Origin: Niebla homalea
Lineage: Eukaryota > Ascomycota > Lecanoromycetes > Lecanorales > Ramalinaceae
DNA length: 64,000 nucleotides
NCBI GenBank assembly: GCA_019925105.1
Contig: JAHGAU010000008.1
Coordinates: forward strand, 682,001 to 746,000
Reading direction: 5' to 3'
Shown here: in pieces, positions 10,854-22,462 of the stretch
Layout: each line of letters starts with the position of its first letter
How positions within the stretch are numbered: the first letter of the stretch is position 1
Notes under the pieces: generated by a model
Told to the model about the DNA's origin: nothing
The model's database searches: none
The model's input: the letters and a program-made list of their open reading frames with translations, nothing else
Translations under genes and position numbers: made by a program

Positions 10854-12850
10854 GGCTTCTACTCTGTCCAAGTGTCAGCATGAGATAAGTGTCATGGACT
10901 CGTTGTCGGTGAGTATGGTCGAGGCTAGGGCAAAAGCTGGGTCAGCAGAAGCTTAATGTACTGTCCACGTCAGGTCACCGGGTTGCCACGTGCATGTAAG
11001 AAAGCATGTTTCGCAAGCCGAAAGTCAAGGCCCGACAGAAGCTAGAAGGAGACTGTGAGAAGAAGGTTGGTGGCACCCGTCACCCGTAAGATGTAACATA
11101 GCTCGAAAAGGAAAACCAGTGACGATTCAAGGCAGCAGGGGCACAGCATCAGCGAAGTCCGCGAGTTGGGAGCTCCAAGGGATAGGTAATTGGAATTGAG
11201 AGCTGATGCCGTTTGCAAGATCTCGAATCATCATTAAGCTATTCTCGCTATTTTCGCTCCTCGCTGGCAACAAATCAATGCAACGATGCAATGATGTCTC
11301 TTGTGTGTCACGTTCAAGGGGGGGAGGGGCCCGTCACACAGATAGGGCGCGTGTACGTAAAGCTGTGTTAGGAATTAAGAAGATTGCAAGGTCATCTGCC
11401 AAAAGTTGATGCGATCTTCTAGGTCTAGAAGTGCTCAGCCTACAGGGGTCAGTTACCAGTGCCACGCTGCCGGGCTTGCCTTGGTGGCTGCGTGTGGGAC
11501 GGGGAAAAGACTCCCGGCTGAAAAGGCCATTAGGCCATGCAGGAGAAGCTGAAGAGCCTTCTGAGATCTTCTAGGAGTTCTAGCGCTGGTCAGGGGGAGT
11601 TCGCTAACAATTTGGTCTAGGCGCCCCTTGGCCCGAAGTTGATTACCTATTACAGGGATTGAGCTTGCCTGCTGCTCTCGCCACGCGATCCAATGCGGCA
11701 ATCACAATAATTTCCATCCTTGCCATCATCCCTTTCTTTCCATTTTACGCGACACAGACCAAGCTCTTGCGTCGTCAGTTCGTCATGCTGCTTGCAAGAT
11801 CGACAGTGCATCGTGACTTGGCGACACGTGCACGATTTGTCCTGGGAGTCCTGCTATCGATATCTCGGCTACAGCAGCATGAATGCATGATATATATTCT
11901 GCAGTCTGCTACCGACAAGATCTTCAACTTGAAGGCGGTGAAGCTCACCCGAGTGGTTGGGCTGATCTTGAGTCGGCATTGATGATCAATCGTGACAGGG
12001 GTCCGATCACACGTCTTTGGATATTTGGGACCAAATTAGGATCATGTCCACCTCGTTGGGCATCAAAGCACCCCTTGCAGAGTCCTCTATCACATGGTAT
12101 CAATTCAGTATTTGACCTATTCAAGCCAGATGTCCTGCAAGCCACGATATGGATTGATGCAAACTCAATCTAGTGTGCCTGCGTCTGATGGCCTGATGGG
12201 TCCGTTCAAAATATCGAAGCGAGCTTGACCTTTCAATCCGACCATGACATTCTCCAAGTCACATGGGCCTGAACATCGTATCAACTACATTGGGATGAAC
12301 CAAATGCTTAGAAGGAAAGACCGCTATGTCTGTGCATATGAACTAAGGGTGTGTTTGCGACTGTCCGAGCTCAAAACAACTTTTCGCGTTAGTGTACCAT
12401 CCGGCACTGAGTGTCGGCACTGGTTACGATTGGCCGGCAAATATTTTGAAGCAGAATCTATCATCCCAGCTTCAGTAACACCAAGAGTGTACGGTCCATC
12501 TTCTCGTTAGTTGTTCAAGGTCTGTCTAACGGCAAGGAGCTGTCCGCTTAGTATTCCTTTTGGTTGTGGCTGTCTCCAGGGCTCAACAGCGATGACCACC
12601 TTAGTTTCCTCTTCTAGACGTTGCATCTAACATTTCGCGTCTTTTGAGGTCCGTTCACATTAGTTTGTTTGAATGTTCAGCGCTTTGCTATGCTGCGTTA
12701 TCAAATCACCACATCGTCCCCGCACCAATCGCTATGACCCATCTTTCAAATGCGCCATTCCAGGCCGCCACAGACCACCAAATATCATCTCATTCTTGCA
12801 TTGGGCGACCCTACCTTTTCATGTCACCCTTGAATTCGTCCCCAGCAGAC
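10854..12850. other. Gene-poor region
   Basis: About 2 kb with no convincing gene. A few open frames of 65-107 codons occur (for example 11659-11982) but lack family signatures and alternate between frames. The first part should contain the promoter of the DUF1752-type gene. Nothing else is supported. Confidence 0.4.
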
Positions 12851-14273
12851 CCTCTTTGACTGAACACCATGCATGCGCCCATAGAAACCTGACCATTCAC
12901 CCATCCGACCATGCTGGACATGTCGGCTACAACAGACCTTCAGCTCAACAGGGGGCAACAGCAGCTGGTCTCATGCGAGGCCAGCAAGTCGAAGAGAATT
13001 CCTTTCCTTGTCCACTCGTCCTCCCAGATGACGATCTGGCTTGGGACCCTAAACGGCCAGCACAGAGCGTCCGCTTTTGGGTGCACGAAAAGGAGCGTAA
13101 TGAAATTACTGATGACCGTCGAACCCTATATATAGCGCGTCCGCCGCGCATGACCAGGGAAGCCGAGCGCATGCATTCATGAAGCCTACCATGTCAGAGT
13201 TGCGATGAGGGTAAGAGCGCGCGCGACGCACCACCGAACACCTACGCGGTGGCACAGTATCTGGAAGCGTTCTATCATGGTGTGCGAGTCAAATCGCTGG
13301 AACCGACAGAAATACCTCTCAATTTCACACGCTGGGAAGATGATAACCCAAAGGCAAAAAGCCGCAGCAGCACTCGGATCAAGCACCATCAATCGCTCTC
13401 GCAACCTCCATTGAGACTGTCCGCATTCGAAGCCGACCCTGCCCTGACGGTGCCTTCTCTCAGCAATTGAATCTCAACGATCTTCCAGACATTGTTATTT
13501 CAGTCCTTCCTTCGGATGCGTATTCGCTGCTACTACTCGTGGAGCAGGACATGTACGAAGACGAAAACGTTGATTACTGCTGCGGCAGAGCTAATGGGGG
13601 TAGCCGATGTGCGGTTGTGAGTATGGCAAGGTACAATCCAACACTTTGTGGACCAAGAATGAGCACCTTCAGCTCTTGGCATCCCTGGCTAGCAAGCCAT
13701 AGCAGAGAAAATGTTGATAGGCTGATCATGCAGGCAGTGCCGGAAAAGACTGGAATGGCAGCGCAGCCACACAGAGAAGGCAGCAGAAATACAACCCTCA
13801 TTGACTTGACATCATCGTCTCCTCCGCCAGCTGATTCCTCCTTGACCATCGCTCAGAACGCATCAGCCATGGTGGAAGCTGTACGACGGTGGGTGGCAAA
13901 CCCTCACACGACGCAGGAGTCCCGCTGGCTCTCCCATGTCTGCCGGCCTGCATCTCATGAATTGAGGCATTGCTTCGGCGTAGATCATTGCGTATATTAC
14001 GCCTGCAATGTGCAAGGCACATGCTCAATGGCAGAAGACCGAAGGCAGCCACCATGTCTCTGCCCAATCGACGCGGAGAAAGTCAAACGTGCAATCGCTG
14101 CAAAAGGAAAGGAGGGCGAACGCTGGCAAGTAGATCAATGTCGAGCACTGCTGGGATCCTGCAGAGGTCGCTTGGACGAAGATGAGGGAGACCTCTGGGC
14201 GGGCTCTGCTGGCTGGCTGGAGGGGCGTTTGAGAGAATGTGAAGAAGGCTTATTGTCGGATTCTGTTCGATAA
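12673..14273 (+). pseudogene. Archaemetzincin-like zinc metalloprotease, disrupted
   Basis: The protein remnant reads in order CPLVLPDDDLAWDPK, AVAQYLEAFYHG, FTRWEDDNPKAK, TVRIRSRPCPDGAF, DYCCGRANGGSR and the zinc site HELRHCFGVDH (about 13956-13988), followed by CVYYACNVQGT and CLCPID. This is the layout of fungal archaemetzincin-type peptidases, whose three His bind zinc. Three lesions break it. There is no ATG in frame with the conserved N terminus other than a distant one at 12673. An in-frame TGA sits at 13180-13182. A -1 frameshift is needed at the A-run 13356-13360 to pass from the first frame to the second. No GT-AG intron bypasses the lesions. The long second frame (to 14273) keeps all zinc ligands. 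Either this is a pseudogene or the assembly has errors here. Confidence 0.75.
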
Positions 14274-14763
14274 CAAAATAGTATCATAGCTTCGTTAACG
14301 AAAAGGTGCCAGACTCTTCTTGAGATAGACGCCAATTGGATTTGTGTTTCTGAACAGAGCATACCCGTGTATTACCCGGTTTCATCCTTAAGCAAGGAAT
14401 AATTTTTAAATCTTTTTTTAAGGTTGAACATAAAAGCTACCAGAGAACAGATCGAGCTAGCAGCAAAGCGTGAATCTATCATAGGTAGACATTACCAACG
14501 TCGCCAAGCATGTAAGTATTACTCTTCCAGGCCATAATCGAGCAAAAAGTACATATCGCCCAGATATAATCCTTCAAGACTTTGACCCTAAGCAAGGTGT
14601 AGTTAGTATTGTTCTACAAAGTGAACAGCTCCTAGGACATTAGTGGAACTGGAGGAGTGCTCCCAAAATATATTAACCTGAGTAGAAACGCGGAGTCGAT
14701 ATTGCATCATACGATAGAAGACTTCCAAGACATTGATGAAGTTGGGAGAAAAGCCTCTGAGAT
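14274..14763. other. Intergenic region with AT-rich tract
   Basis: About 490 bp between two convergent genes. It includes an AT-rich stretch near 14390-14420. No gene is seen. Confidence 0.35.
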
Positions 14764-15979
14764 TTACCCACCTGCTGTTACGTCGGATTCCCACGGTGCA
14801 TACTTGTCAATCAAATAGCACATGTCGTCGAACGCTCTGAGACATAGATTAGGGTGAGGTGATGTTCATTGCCTCTCTCTGGCACACGACTTACGTTTGT
14901 CGTACAATGTCACCTTTATGATGCGCAGAATGAACAATGTTCATCTTCACGCAATAAATTCTGTTCCTATCCTCCCATTCTTCTTTCGGCTCACTCGGTG
15001 GGAAGAATTTGAGATATTGTTTGGTGAACGTTCTGGCACTGATTTTATGACGCACGCATCGCCACATCCCGATCTCCATCTCGTTGTGGGCGTAATAAGC
15101 ACCCGCGTCGAAGATGAGTATCTCGTCGGTGTCGCACGAGATACCAATATTGCCCTCCCATAGATCACCATGGATCAGACAAGGTCTGATCTCCCGCCCG
15201 TCTTCTTGAAGGACTCCGAGAAGCCTAGGAATGACCTTGGTCAAGGTACGCTCAGACACCCGTTCAAGCTCGGGCCAAGCATCGTTGTTCTCCTTGTCAA
15301 GACGCAATGCATCTGCCAGGAGCTTGGTAAAGAAGGAGGCCCAGCTGCTATCCCAGTCGACATACTGTGGAAATTTACCGTGGTACGTTGGTATGCCGAA
15401 GCCAAATCTGCCAGTCGGTGAGACACTTGCACGATGGAAATCAGCCAGCCGTTTACCAAGCTGGATCGGATCGGGTAGCTGGTTCCTCATGTCGACAAAA
15501 TCGCACAGGAAGAAGTAGAAGTCAACTGCCTGCAGCTGGAACTTTCCCCAAGTGTATGGTTTCGGTACCATGCTAGGCACGTTCTTGTACAATTCACACA
15601 TAGCATTGTACTCGCCCTCCATCATACCTTTCCCAACATCTTCCGCGGCGCACTAGATTCAGTTCAGCTGGACCCTCCACGACGGTCGCCTTGATGTCAA
15701 GACCTTAAGGAAGTACGATTTAGGAGTCTCGTCGTCGGAGATTGTTTTCAAACGTGCAGTCTCCGTCCAAGCTGAGGAGCCAAACTTCTCCGCGGATAGT
15801 ACACGCGTACCCTTTGGTAGTGCTGCCAGATCTGTTAGCCGACAACATTGTTGACAGAGCTATCCATTTTTCAAGATACCTTCGAGGACAGCATCGCCCA
15901 GCGGGAAATTTCCGTCAATCTCTGGATGGGCGCCAAGGTCGTTGGATTTTTCGGTCAGAAGATGCACAGCAGTCGACAT
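14764..15979 (-). CDS. Fructosamine-3-kinase-like (ketosamine kinase family) protein
   Basis: Four exons (15979-15880, 15831-15704, 15652-14895, 14836-14764) give 352 residues. GTRVLSAEKFGSSAW and YFLK form the N-lobe, and GKGMMEGEYNAM follows. CLIHGDLWEGNIG holds the catalytic HGDxW loop (His237, Asp239), and IFDAGAYYAHNEMEIGMW is the metal-binding segment of this aminoglycoside-phosphotransferase superfamily branch. The C terminus ends DDMCYLIDKYAPWES. Family members phosphorylate sugar amines on glycated proteins or small molecules. The intron 2 donor is an unusual GTCTTG, although the splice restores frame and family sequence. The gene is head-to-head with the NACHT gene at 16820. Confidence 0.86.
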
Positions 15980-16819
15980 TCTTTAAACAGAAGACCGAGA
16001 ACCCATAGCAGGAAGGCAAAGGACCACATTGTATACCTTGCCCTCTTATATGGCAACTTTGCAAGCTACTCAGAAGAGGCAGGTCGATTTGATCGCCGCT
16101 CGAGGGACGATTAGGACCCATCCAGCCTCATGATGGGAAGGGACAATAATAGGCTGAGACGACTGCCGGAGCACCGCACAGCAGACTGTTCATCACTTGT
16201 ATCACGGTGAACCGACCTGGGAATGCATGAACTAAAAAAGCTCGGCGCTTGGAGATAATCCCTTTTGGCATGCACTATTCCCCAAGCTTGAAATGGAGAT
16301 GGTAGGGTGTGGGGCTTGACATGATGATTCGTCAAGCCCCTCCCTGCATGCCTATCGATGCTACTCTACCTCTGTCGTTGACAACAAAACTTGCAACGTA
16401 GGCAATGGTGGACTCCTATTCCGGTACGAAATATACTCTTTGTAACAAGGAGCTTGGTATTAAATTTATCATTTGAGGTAAGAGCAGTGTCTTCATAGCC
16501 AAGAGTTACTTTCAATTCACCACAGTTGGGATGAACCAAAAGATAACAAGCGTTGATTGAACTGGGAGAAACCCGATTTTGGCGGGATTATACCGCGCCC
16601 TCGTTGCAATTTTCTTTTGGTTGTCAACGGGCCTTATTGCCTTTCGTTTCTTTTATGAGTGGACTGCAGCTATCCGAAGTCCATCCATGAGGCTTATAAC
16701 GACTATGCGTGAACATGCACATAACAATCACGAGGACGACGAGGCCCCCATGTTCCCTTTGTGAGCTTGTGCTGTCCAGACCTTGGCTTTGAAGGATTGT
16801 GGATCAATTCAACTCAATC
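15980..16819. promoter_or_regulatory. Divergent intergenic region
   Basis: About 840 bp between the kinase-like gene (minus) and the NACHT-WD40 gene (plus). It must carry both promoters. No clear motif or extra gene is visible. Confidence 0.35.
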
Positions 16820-19800
16820 ATGTCAAACACAGCGAAGCCCAGCTCGCAGAAGTCGATATTCAGAAAATTGGTATGTACGGACAATGCTCCTTTTCCTGTC
16901 TTTGGATACTCACTAGACTTATAGTGGAGAGGCCATCGATCCGACAAGGAGGTCCCTGAACATCCACCACAGCTTTCTTCACGGGCTTCCTTCCTTACTA
17001 CCAGCTCTGATGGAAAGATACCGACGCAATCACGACTCCTGGTACCAACAGACGAGACAAGGCTATCAACACGCCCACGTTCGCGTTCGCGAGACAGACG
17101 GGCCGAACCTCAAGGCCTGAATACTCTGTATGAGCCGGATGAACCAAGAGTAGCAGATGTTATATTTGTTCATGGCCTCGGAGGAAGCAGCATCAGCACA
17201 TGGACTGAGCATGGGGATGAGGAAACCTTCTGGCCGCAGAAATACCTTCCTTCTGAGCCAGGTCTCGCACGAATAAGGGTTTTGACGTTTGGGTATGCGG
17301 CCTTCTTCTTATCTCAGAATACCTCACGGAAGATGAGCATTATGGACTTCGCAAGGAGCCTTCTTGGCAGTCTCAAGAGCGAGACCGAGCTTGGATTCGG
17401 CGAAGTAATTGACCTTGGTGGTTTGAAAGGCATTCACTGATCAAGACAAGGTACCCATCATATTCGTGGCGCACTCGCTGGGTGGTCTTGTGGTAAAGAA
17501 GGTGCGACTGTCCTTGCTAATACTCTCCCTGCTAACATCCTCAGGCGTACATTTTGGGACAATCCAGCGAAAACTTCAAGACCATCATGTCTTCGGTGTC
17601 AGCCATGATGTTCCTTGGTACGCCACATCATGGATCCAGTCTCGCCAAGGTCCTGAACAGCGTCCTTGCAGTTTCAACGATTGGTCCTATGCCCAAGCAC
17701 TACATTTCTGAGCTTGCCGAAGACTCTACGATGATCGAAGACCTGAATGAACAGTTTCGACACTGTGGCTCCAACCTGCAAATCGCATCATTCTATGAAA
17801 CTAAATATACAACAATCGGCCTCAAAAGAATGGTAAATCCCCGTTAGCCACAGAGAGCACACCACAGTCTCACTCGTTACCAGATGATCGTGGAAAAGCA
17901 ATCAGCCATTCTTGGCTATCCAAGGGAAATGCCCCAACCACTAGATGCTGATCATCATCAATTGAGCAAATTCTCAGATCGAGATGACAAGTCATATGTT
18001 AGAGTACATAAGACCTTGAAATCACTGATCCCGTCCATTGAAGCCGTTGGTAAGCCTTTCCCGTCTCTGCTTCTGGTCTCGTATTGATTGATGATTGAAT
18101 GGATATAGCCTCGCCCCAGGGCAACATGGAGAACGTCAAGAACCTTCTCGCAGTCTCCGAGACACCAGAGGATGATTTGAGCTTTTATTCTGATCGCCGC
18201 ATGCCCGAAACATGTTCCTGGATTCTCTCAAATCCAGTATATCATGCGTGGATGGAGTGCACGCTCCATGCCCAAACGTTGTGGATCACTGGATCGGCCG
18301 GAAGTGGCAAATCGATGTTGGCCTCATTCTTAATAGATCACCATCGCCGTGAAAGCACTGGCTGCTACTACTACTTCTTCCGTTCTGGTGACCGAATCCA
18401 GCGATGTATCAACACCTTTCTCAGGACACTAGCGTTTCAACTTGCGCACGATTGCCCGCTTTACAAACAATATCTCGAGGAAGCAAGTGGAGCTGGAGTT
18501 CGCGTGGAGAAGAGCGACCCAAAATCCACTTGGCAAAAGCTATTTGTTTCTGCGTCGACACAACTTGCAACCACGGCCCCGATTTTTGTCATCATAGACG
18601 GTCTTGACGAGTCCGATTCGCCTCAGACATTACTGAATCTGCTGTCATCAGCAGCAACTAGCATACCTTTACGTTTAGTAGTCATCAGCCGGCCAACCTC
18701 AACGTTAACCGCCAATTTCGATAAATTCCCTAAGACGATGCCCGTCACCAGGTTGTCTGCGGAGGCAACCAAACACGACATTCCAATGTTTGTTGAACAA
18801 GAACTGCAGTCTTTACACGGCGACGAGCCCTTTCGGCGAAAGGTTATTGGGCAAATCATCGATGGCGCATCTGGCAATTTCCTATGGGTTCACCTCGCAA
18901 CTCAAGAGGTCCTTGATTGCCAAACACAGGGAGAAATAGAGCAAGTTTTGCAGGAGATCCCAACGGGTATGCAGCCGCTGTACGAGCAGATGGAGGATAC
19001 GATGGTCAGAAACCTCAGACCGGTCGATCAACGATTGTCCAAAGCTCTCTTGACTTGGGTGACCTGCTCGCAGCGGCCGCTTCTCCTGGAGGAGCTCTCA
19101 AAGGCTATAGAACCGGATTTTCCACATATCATCGATCTAAATTATACCGTTGGGCACGTTTGTGGCCATCTTCTAGTAATAGACAGAAAGTCTCGGGTGA
19201 CGCTAGTACACCAAACAGCTCGGGAGTATTTAACGAAGCTCTCCACTGGTCCGTTCGCTATCAAACCATCTAAGGCGCATGAAGATCTTTTCCTGAGATG
19301 TATGTCCTGCCTCTGTGATCAGAAGCTTCGTTCACGACTCGGCCATGGGACCCTGCCGGCGCTTTCATCGTACGCTGCGTGCTCTTGGTCCTTTCATCTG
19401 CAGTCTCACGCCGCAGGGTCGGAAAAGATCTTGAACGCTCTGTCCTCTTTCCTCCAATTTCTCTCTGCTCTGACCTGGATCAAGATACTGGCGATGCAAG
19501 ATCGGCTGAAAACACTAGTGCACTCGTCCCGGTCACTTTCTGCCTTCGCAGACAGGAGGCGTGTTCTCGACGCCTCCGTAGCTCCAAACCTACGCCCTAT
19601 ACAAAGCTTGGAGGTCATTGATTCGTGGGCTGTTGACCTCGTCAAAATAGTTGGGAGGTTTGGACAAAAGCTTCTGGATGTGCCTGATACGATATTCAAA
19701 TTCGTACCCCAGTTTTGTCCCCGGGAGTCAATCATACACCGCCAATTCGGTAAAAGAAGCGCATTTTCAGTTTGCTTTTCAGGTGATTCGAATACTGTAT

Positions 19801-21902
19801 GGGATGACAGTCTTGCAAAATTGTTCGTGGGGGCTAATGCACAGGCTCTTATCATCAAATGTGCCGGCAATTGTTTTGCTGTCCTTACGACTGCAAACAA
19901 AATCATCATTTGGGATTCGACAACATGCCTAAAACAGCAGGAGTTGTGCCATCAGGAAAACATCTTCGCCATATGTGCAAGTACCTCTGGGAAGAGGATC
20001 GCGGCCTATGCACCTAGAAACATCAAAATCTATGAGACATCGAGCGGCAAGCAACTTCAGCTCATCACTCATTCTCGCGGCAGTCGACCATTAGCTATGA
20101 CCTTTTCCCAAGATGAATCACAGATTCTGGTTGGCTCAGATGACGGGGTCGTTCGCGGTATTCTCTTGGACGAGGTTGACGATAGATGGCAAGAAGTCGA
20201 GCTTAAAATGAACGAGCAAGAAGCAAAATTTGCGGGTGCTACGACAAGTAATCCGTGCTCTCTAGCGTTCAGCCCGGATGGATGTCAAGTCGCAGTAGCT
20301 TTTCGTGGGGCTCCGGTGTCTGTTTGGGGTCTGGATGAGCAAAGACTGATCTCTCGCTGTCGAAGAAGTCAGGCAGATCGACGCTTTGCCAGTGCGCGAC
20401 CGTGGACGGCTGCTAAGAGCGTGTTATGGCATCCACAATCGGGCGAAGTCATCGGCATTTATGAGGACGCGACACTTTTCCGATGGGATCCCTTGGAGGA
20501 TTCCAGCCACGACCTACCCTTGAATGCTACTGCCATTGCTTTGAGTCCGGATGGGGAGCTACTCGCAACAAGTGATGCAAACGGGGCAGTGAGGGTATCT
20601 AAATTCCCGGATCTTGGGCCAATCTGGCTCCTCAAGTGTGACTATCCTGTCACAGATCTTGCATTCAGCCCCGACAATAAGCGACTTTATGATATTCGAG
20701 GCTCCCTCTGCAACGTCTGGGAGCCGAACGCTTTGGTCCGCTTATCCGACCTCGAGGCACCTGGTAGCGAGGCTCGCAGTGAATCCGGAATAACGACGAT
20801 GTCTGTAGCAATGTCCGAGGCTGAAGCCGATATCTCAGAGCCTATATCTGCTCTTGCAGTCGCTCCACAAGGTGACTTTATTTGTGTTGGTAACACTGAA
20901 GGTGCAGTCAGGTTACTTACCAGTTCTGGTGAGGAGGCACTAGCATTGTGGCAGTCTAGTAGTTTTATGCCAGTCGAGCAAATCATGTGGAGTGTGGACG
21001 GGCGTCATATTGCTCTATGCGATATTGGCGGTACTGTTGTTGTCAAGAGAATTGAATCCGCGAGTAACAGCACAGCTGTTGGCAAAATGTCAGCCAGGTC
21101 TGTATTTGAAGCTACCCCAAAAGCAAACGACGGACCTATTGAACAATTACTCTTCAATCAACAAGCCAGCCTTCTGCTCCTCGGCAGCGCGGCATCTGCA
21201 CAAGTTTGGTCCATCGAATCCAGCTCCTGTGTGTCAAGATGGGAGTCGAAGAGCGCGAACGCAACGATCAAATGGATTCAACACCCCATTCATCCCGAGC
21301 AGCTCCTCCGGATCGGTGCCGAAAAGGCGTATGCTTGTGGCTGGCAAAGTCTTGTTGAAAAGTCTACGATGTCCTTCAATATTCCTGACACTTTCGAGCA
21401 GCCTACAAGCAGTTCCAGGACAGATCGCATTCGCAAACCGTCACTACCGCGGTCAATGAGCTCAGAAGACATGGACGCGGTAGTCGACAAGGCTATGCTC
21501 ACGCATGGTGAAGCCCACGTCATGATTGAAACAACAAGATTCCTAGAAGGGAGACAAAGCGAGAGACAACTCATGATCTTCTCAAGATCCGACTTTGAAG
21601 GCTCCAGGTCGTTTGTCTCACCGAAACCACTTCCACTTCCGTTGTTAGGCAGACTACAACTACCTCTAGATGTCTTATCGAGGAACACGTTCGTCTTTCT
21701 TGACAACGACAACTGGCTATGCTCATGGCATCTGGGCTCGACAGATGGAACCACAGGCATTGAGCGCCACTTCTTTCTGCCACGCGGCTGGCTGAGTGCT
21801 GAGTGTCTGGAGCTCTGCACGATGGTGGCTAGCGGTGTCCTGATTGTGCCAAAGGATGGAGAGGTAGCAATGATCACGAGCGATTTGAGATTTCAATGGT
21901 GA
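16820..21902 (+). CDS. NLR-like STAND protein: SesB-type alpha/beta-hydrolase, NACHT, WD40 repeats
   Basis: Six exons (16820-16870, 16925-17404, 17451-17501, 17545-17832, 17884-18049, 18109-21902) keep frame and give 1,609 residues. The N-terminal third is a serine esterase fold: VIFVHGLGG (about 96-104), nucleophile elbow VAHSLGGLVV (Ser186), FLGTPHHGS, and a likely catalytic His in DADHHQLSKF. A NACHT NTPase follows, with P-loop GSAGSGKS (about 407-414) and Walker B FVIIDGLDESD (about 505-515). The C-terminal half has degenerate WD40 units, such as SLAFSPDGCQVAVAF and IALSPDGELLATS. This order matches fungal NLR-type proteins, some of which govern incompatibility or innate-type responses. 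The N-terminal domain would be the effector, NACHT the nucleotide switch and WD40 the sensor; the ligand is unknown. All key motifs are intact. Confidence 0.9.
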
Positions 21903-22462
21903 AGAGGAAAAGGACGTGGATCTGGCAGCTCAAGGCTTATCATGCATGCGTGATTGGTTTGATAGATATGAAATGACGCATGGACGGGCGCTCATCAAAT
22001 GGATGGATAGAAATGTACCAAGCGATATAAGGTACCTAGGTAGCATTTCCGATGGGTTAGAGGCGTCCGGGCGGCCTGAGCTCCGCGCCACCGACGGCGT
22101 TCAGGGGCTCATGATAGGTGTGTTTCCCACAGCCTAAGGCAGGTGGCGCCTGTGGGTAGAGTTGTGCCTAAGAGGTCAAAGCTTTCAACCTTCTATTTTA
22201 CCTGACCAACCAATGCTTGCAGGTGTACCTCAATGACCAAGACCAAGTGAATGCGAACAGCCATGGATCACATGTCATGTCCATCGGCAACGTCCTACAC
22301 AGGGAATGTCAGTCGCGTGAAGTGGGATCCTCGGTACTTTTGGATCCATGCTCGCCTGGACAAGCGTGCATTACCAGAGCAGTTGGTGATTTTTGACTGC
22401 CGGTCATCACGAGTAATTATTGTAGACATACATACCTACGTGACTGACACGTCGCTTTACCG
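21903..22462. other. Intergenic region
   Basis: About 560 bp between two plus-strand genes. No gene, repeat or clear regulatory site is visible. Confidence 0.35.

Noticed and set aside
11659..11982. 107-codon plus-strand ORF with hydrophobic start
   Set aside because: It begins at a non-ATG codon, has no family signature and no supporting exons.
16629..16645. ACGGGCCTTATTG also found near 24357
   Set aside because: A 13-base repeat with no similarity beyond it; expected by chance when comparing many words.
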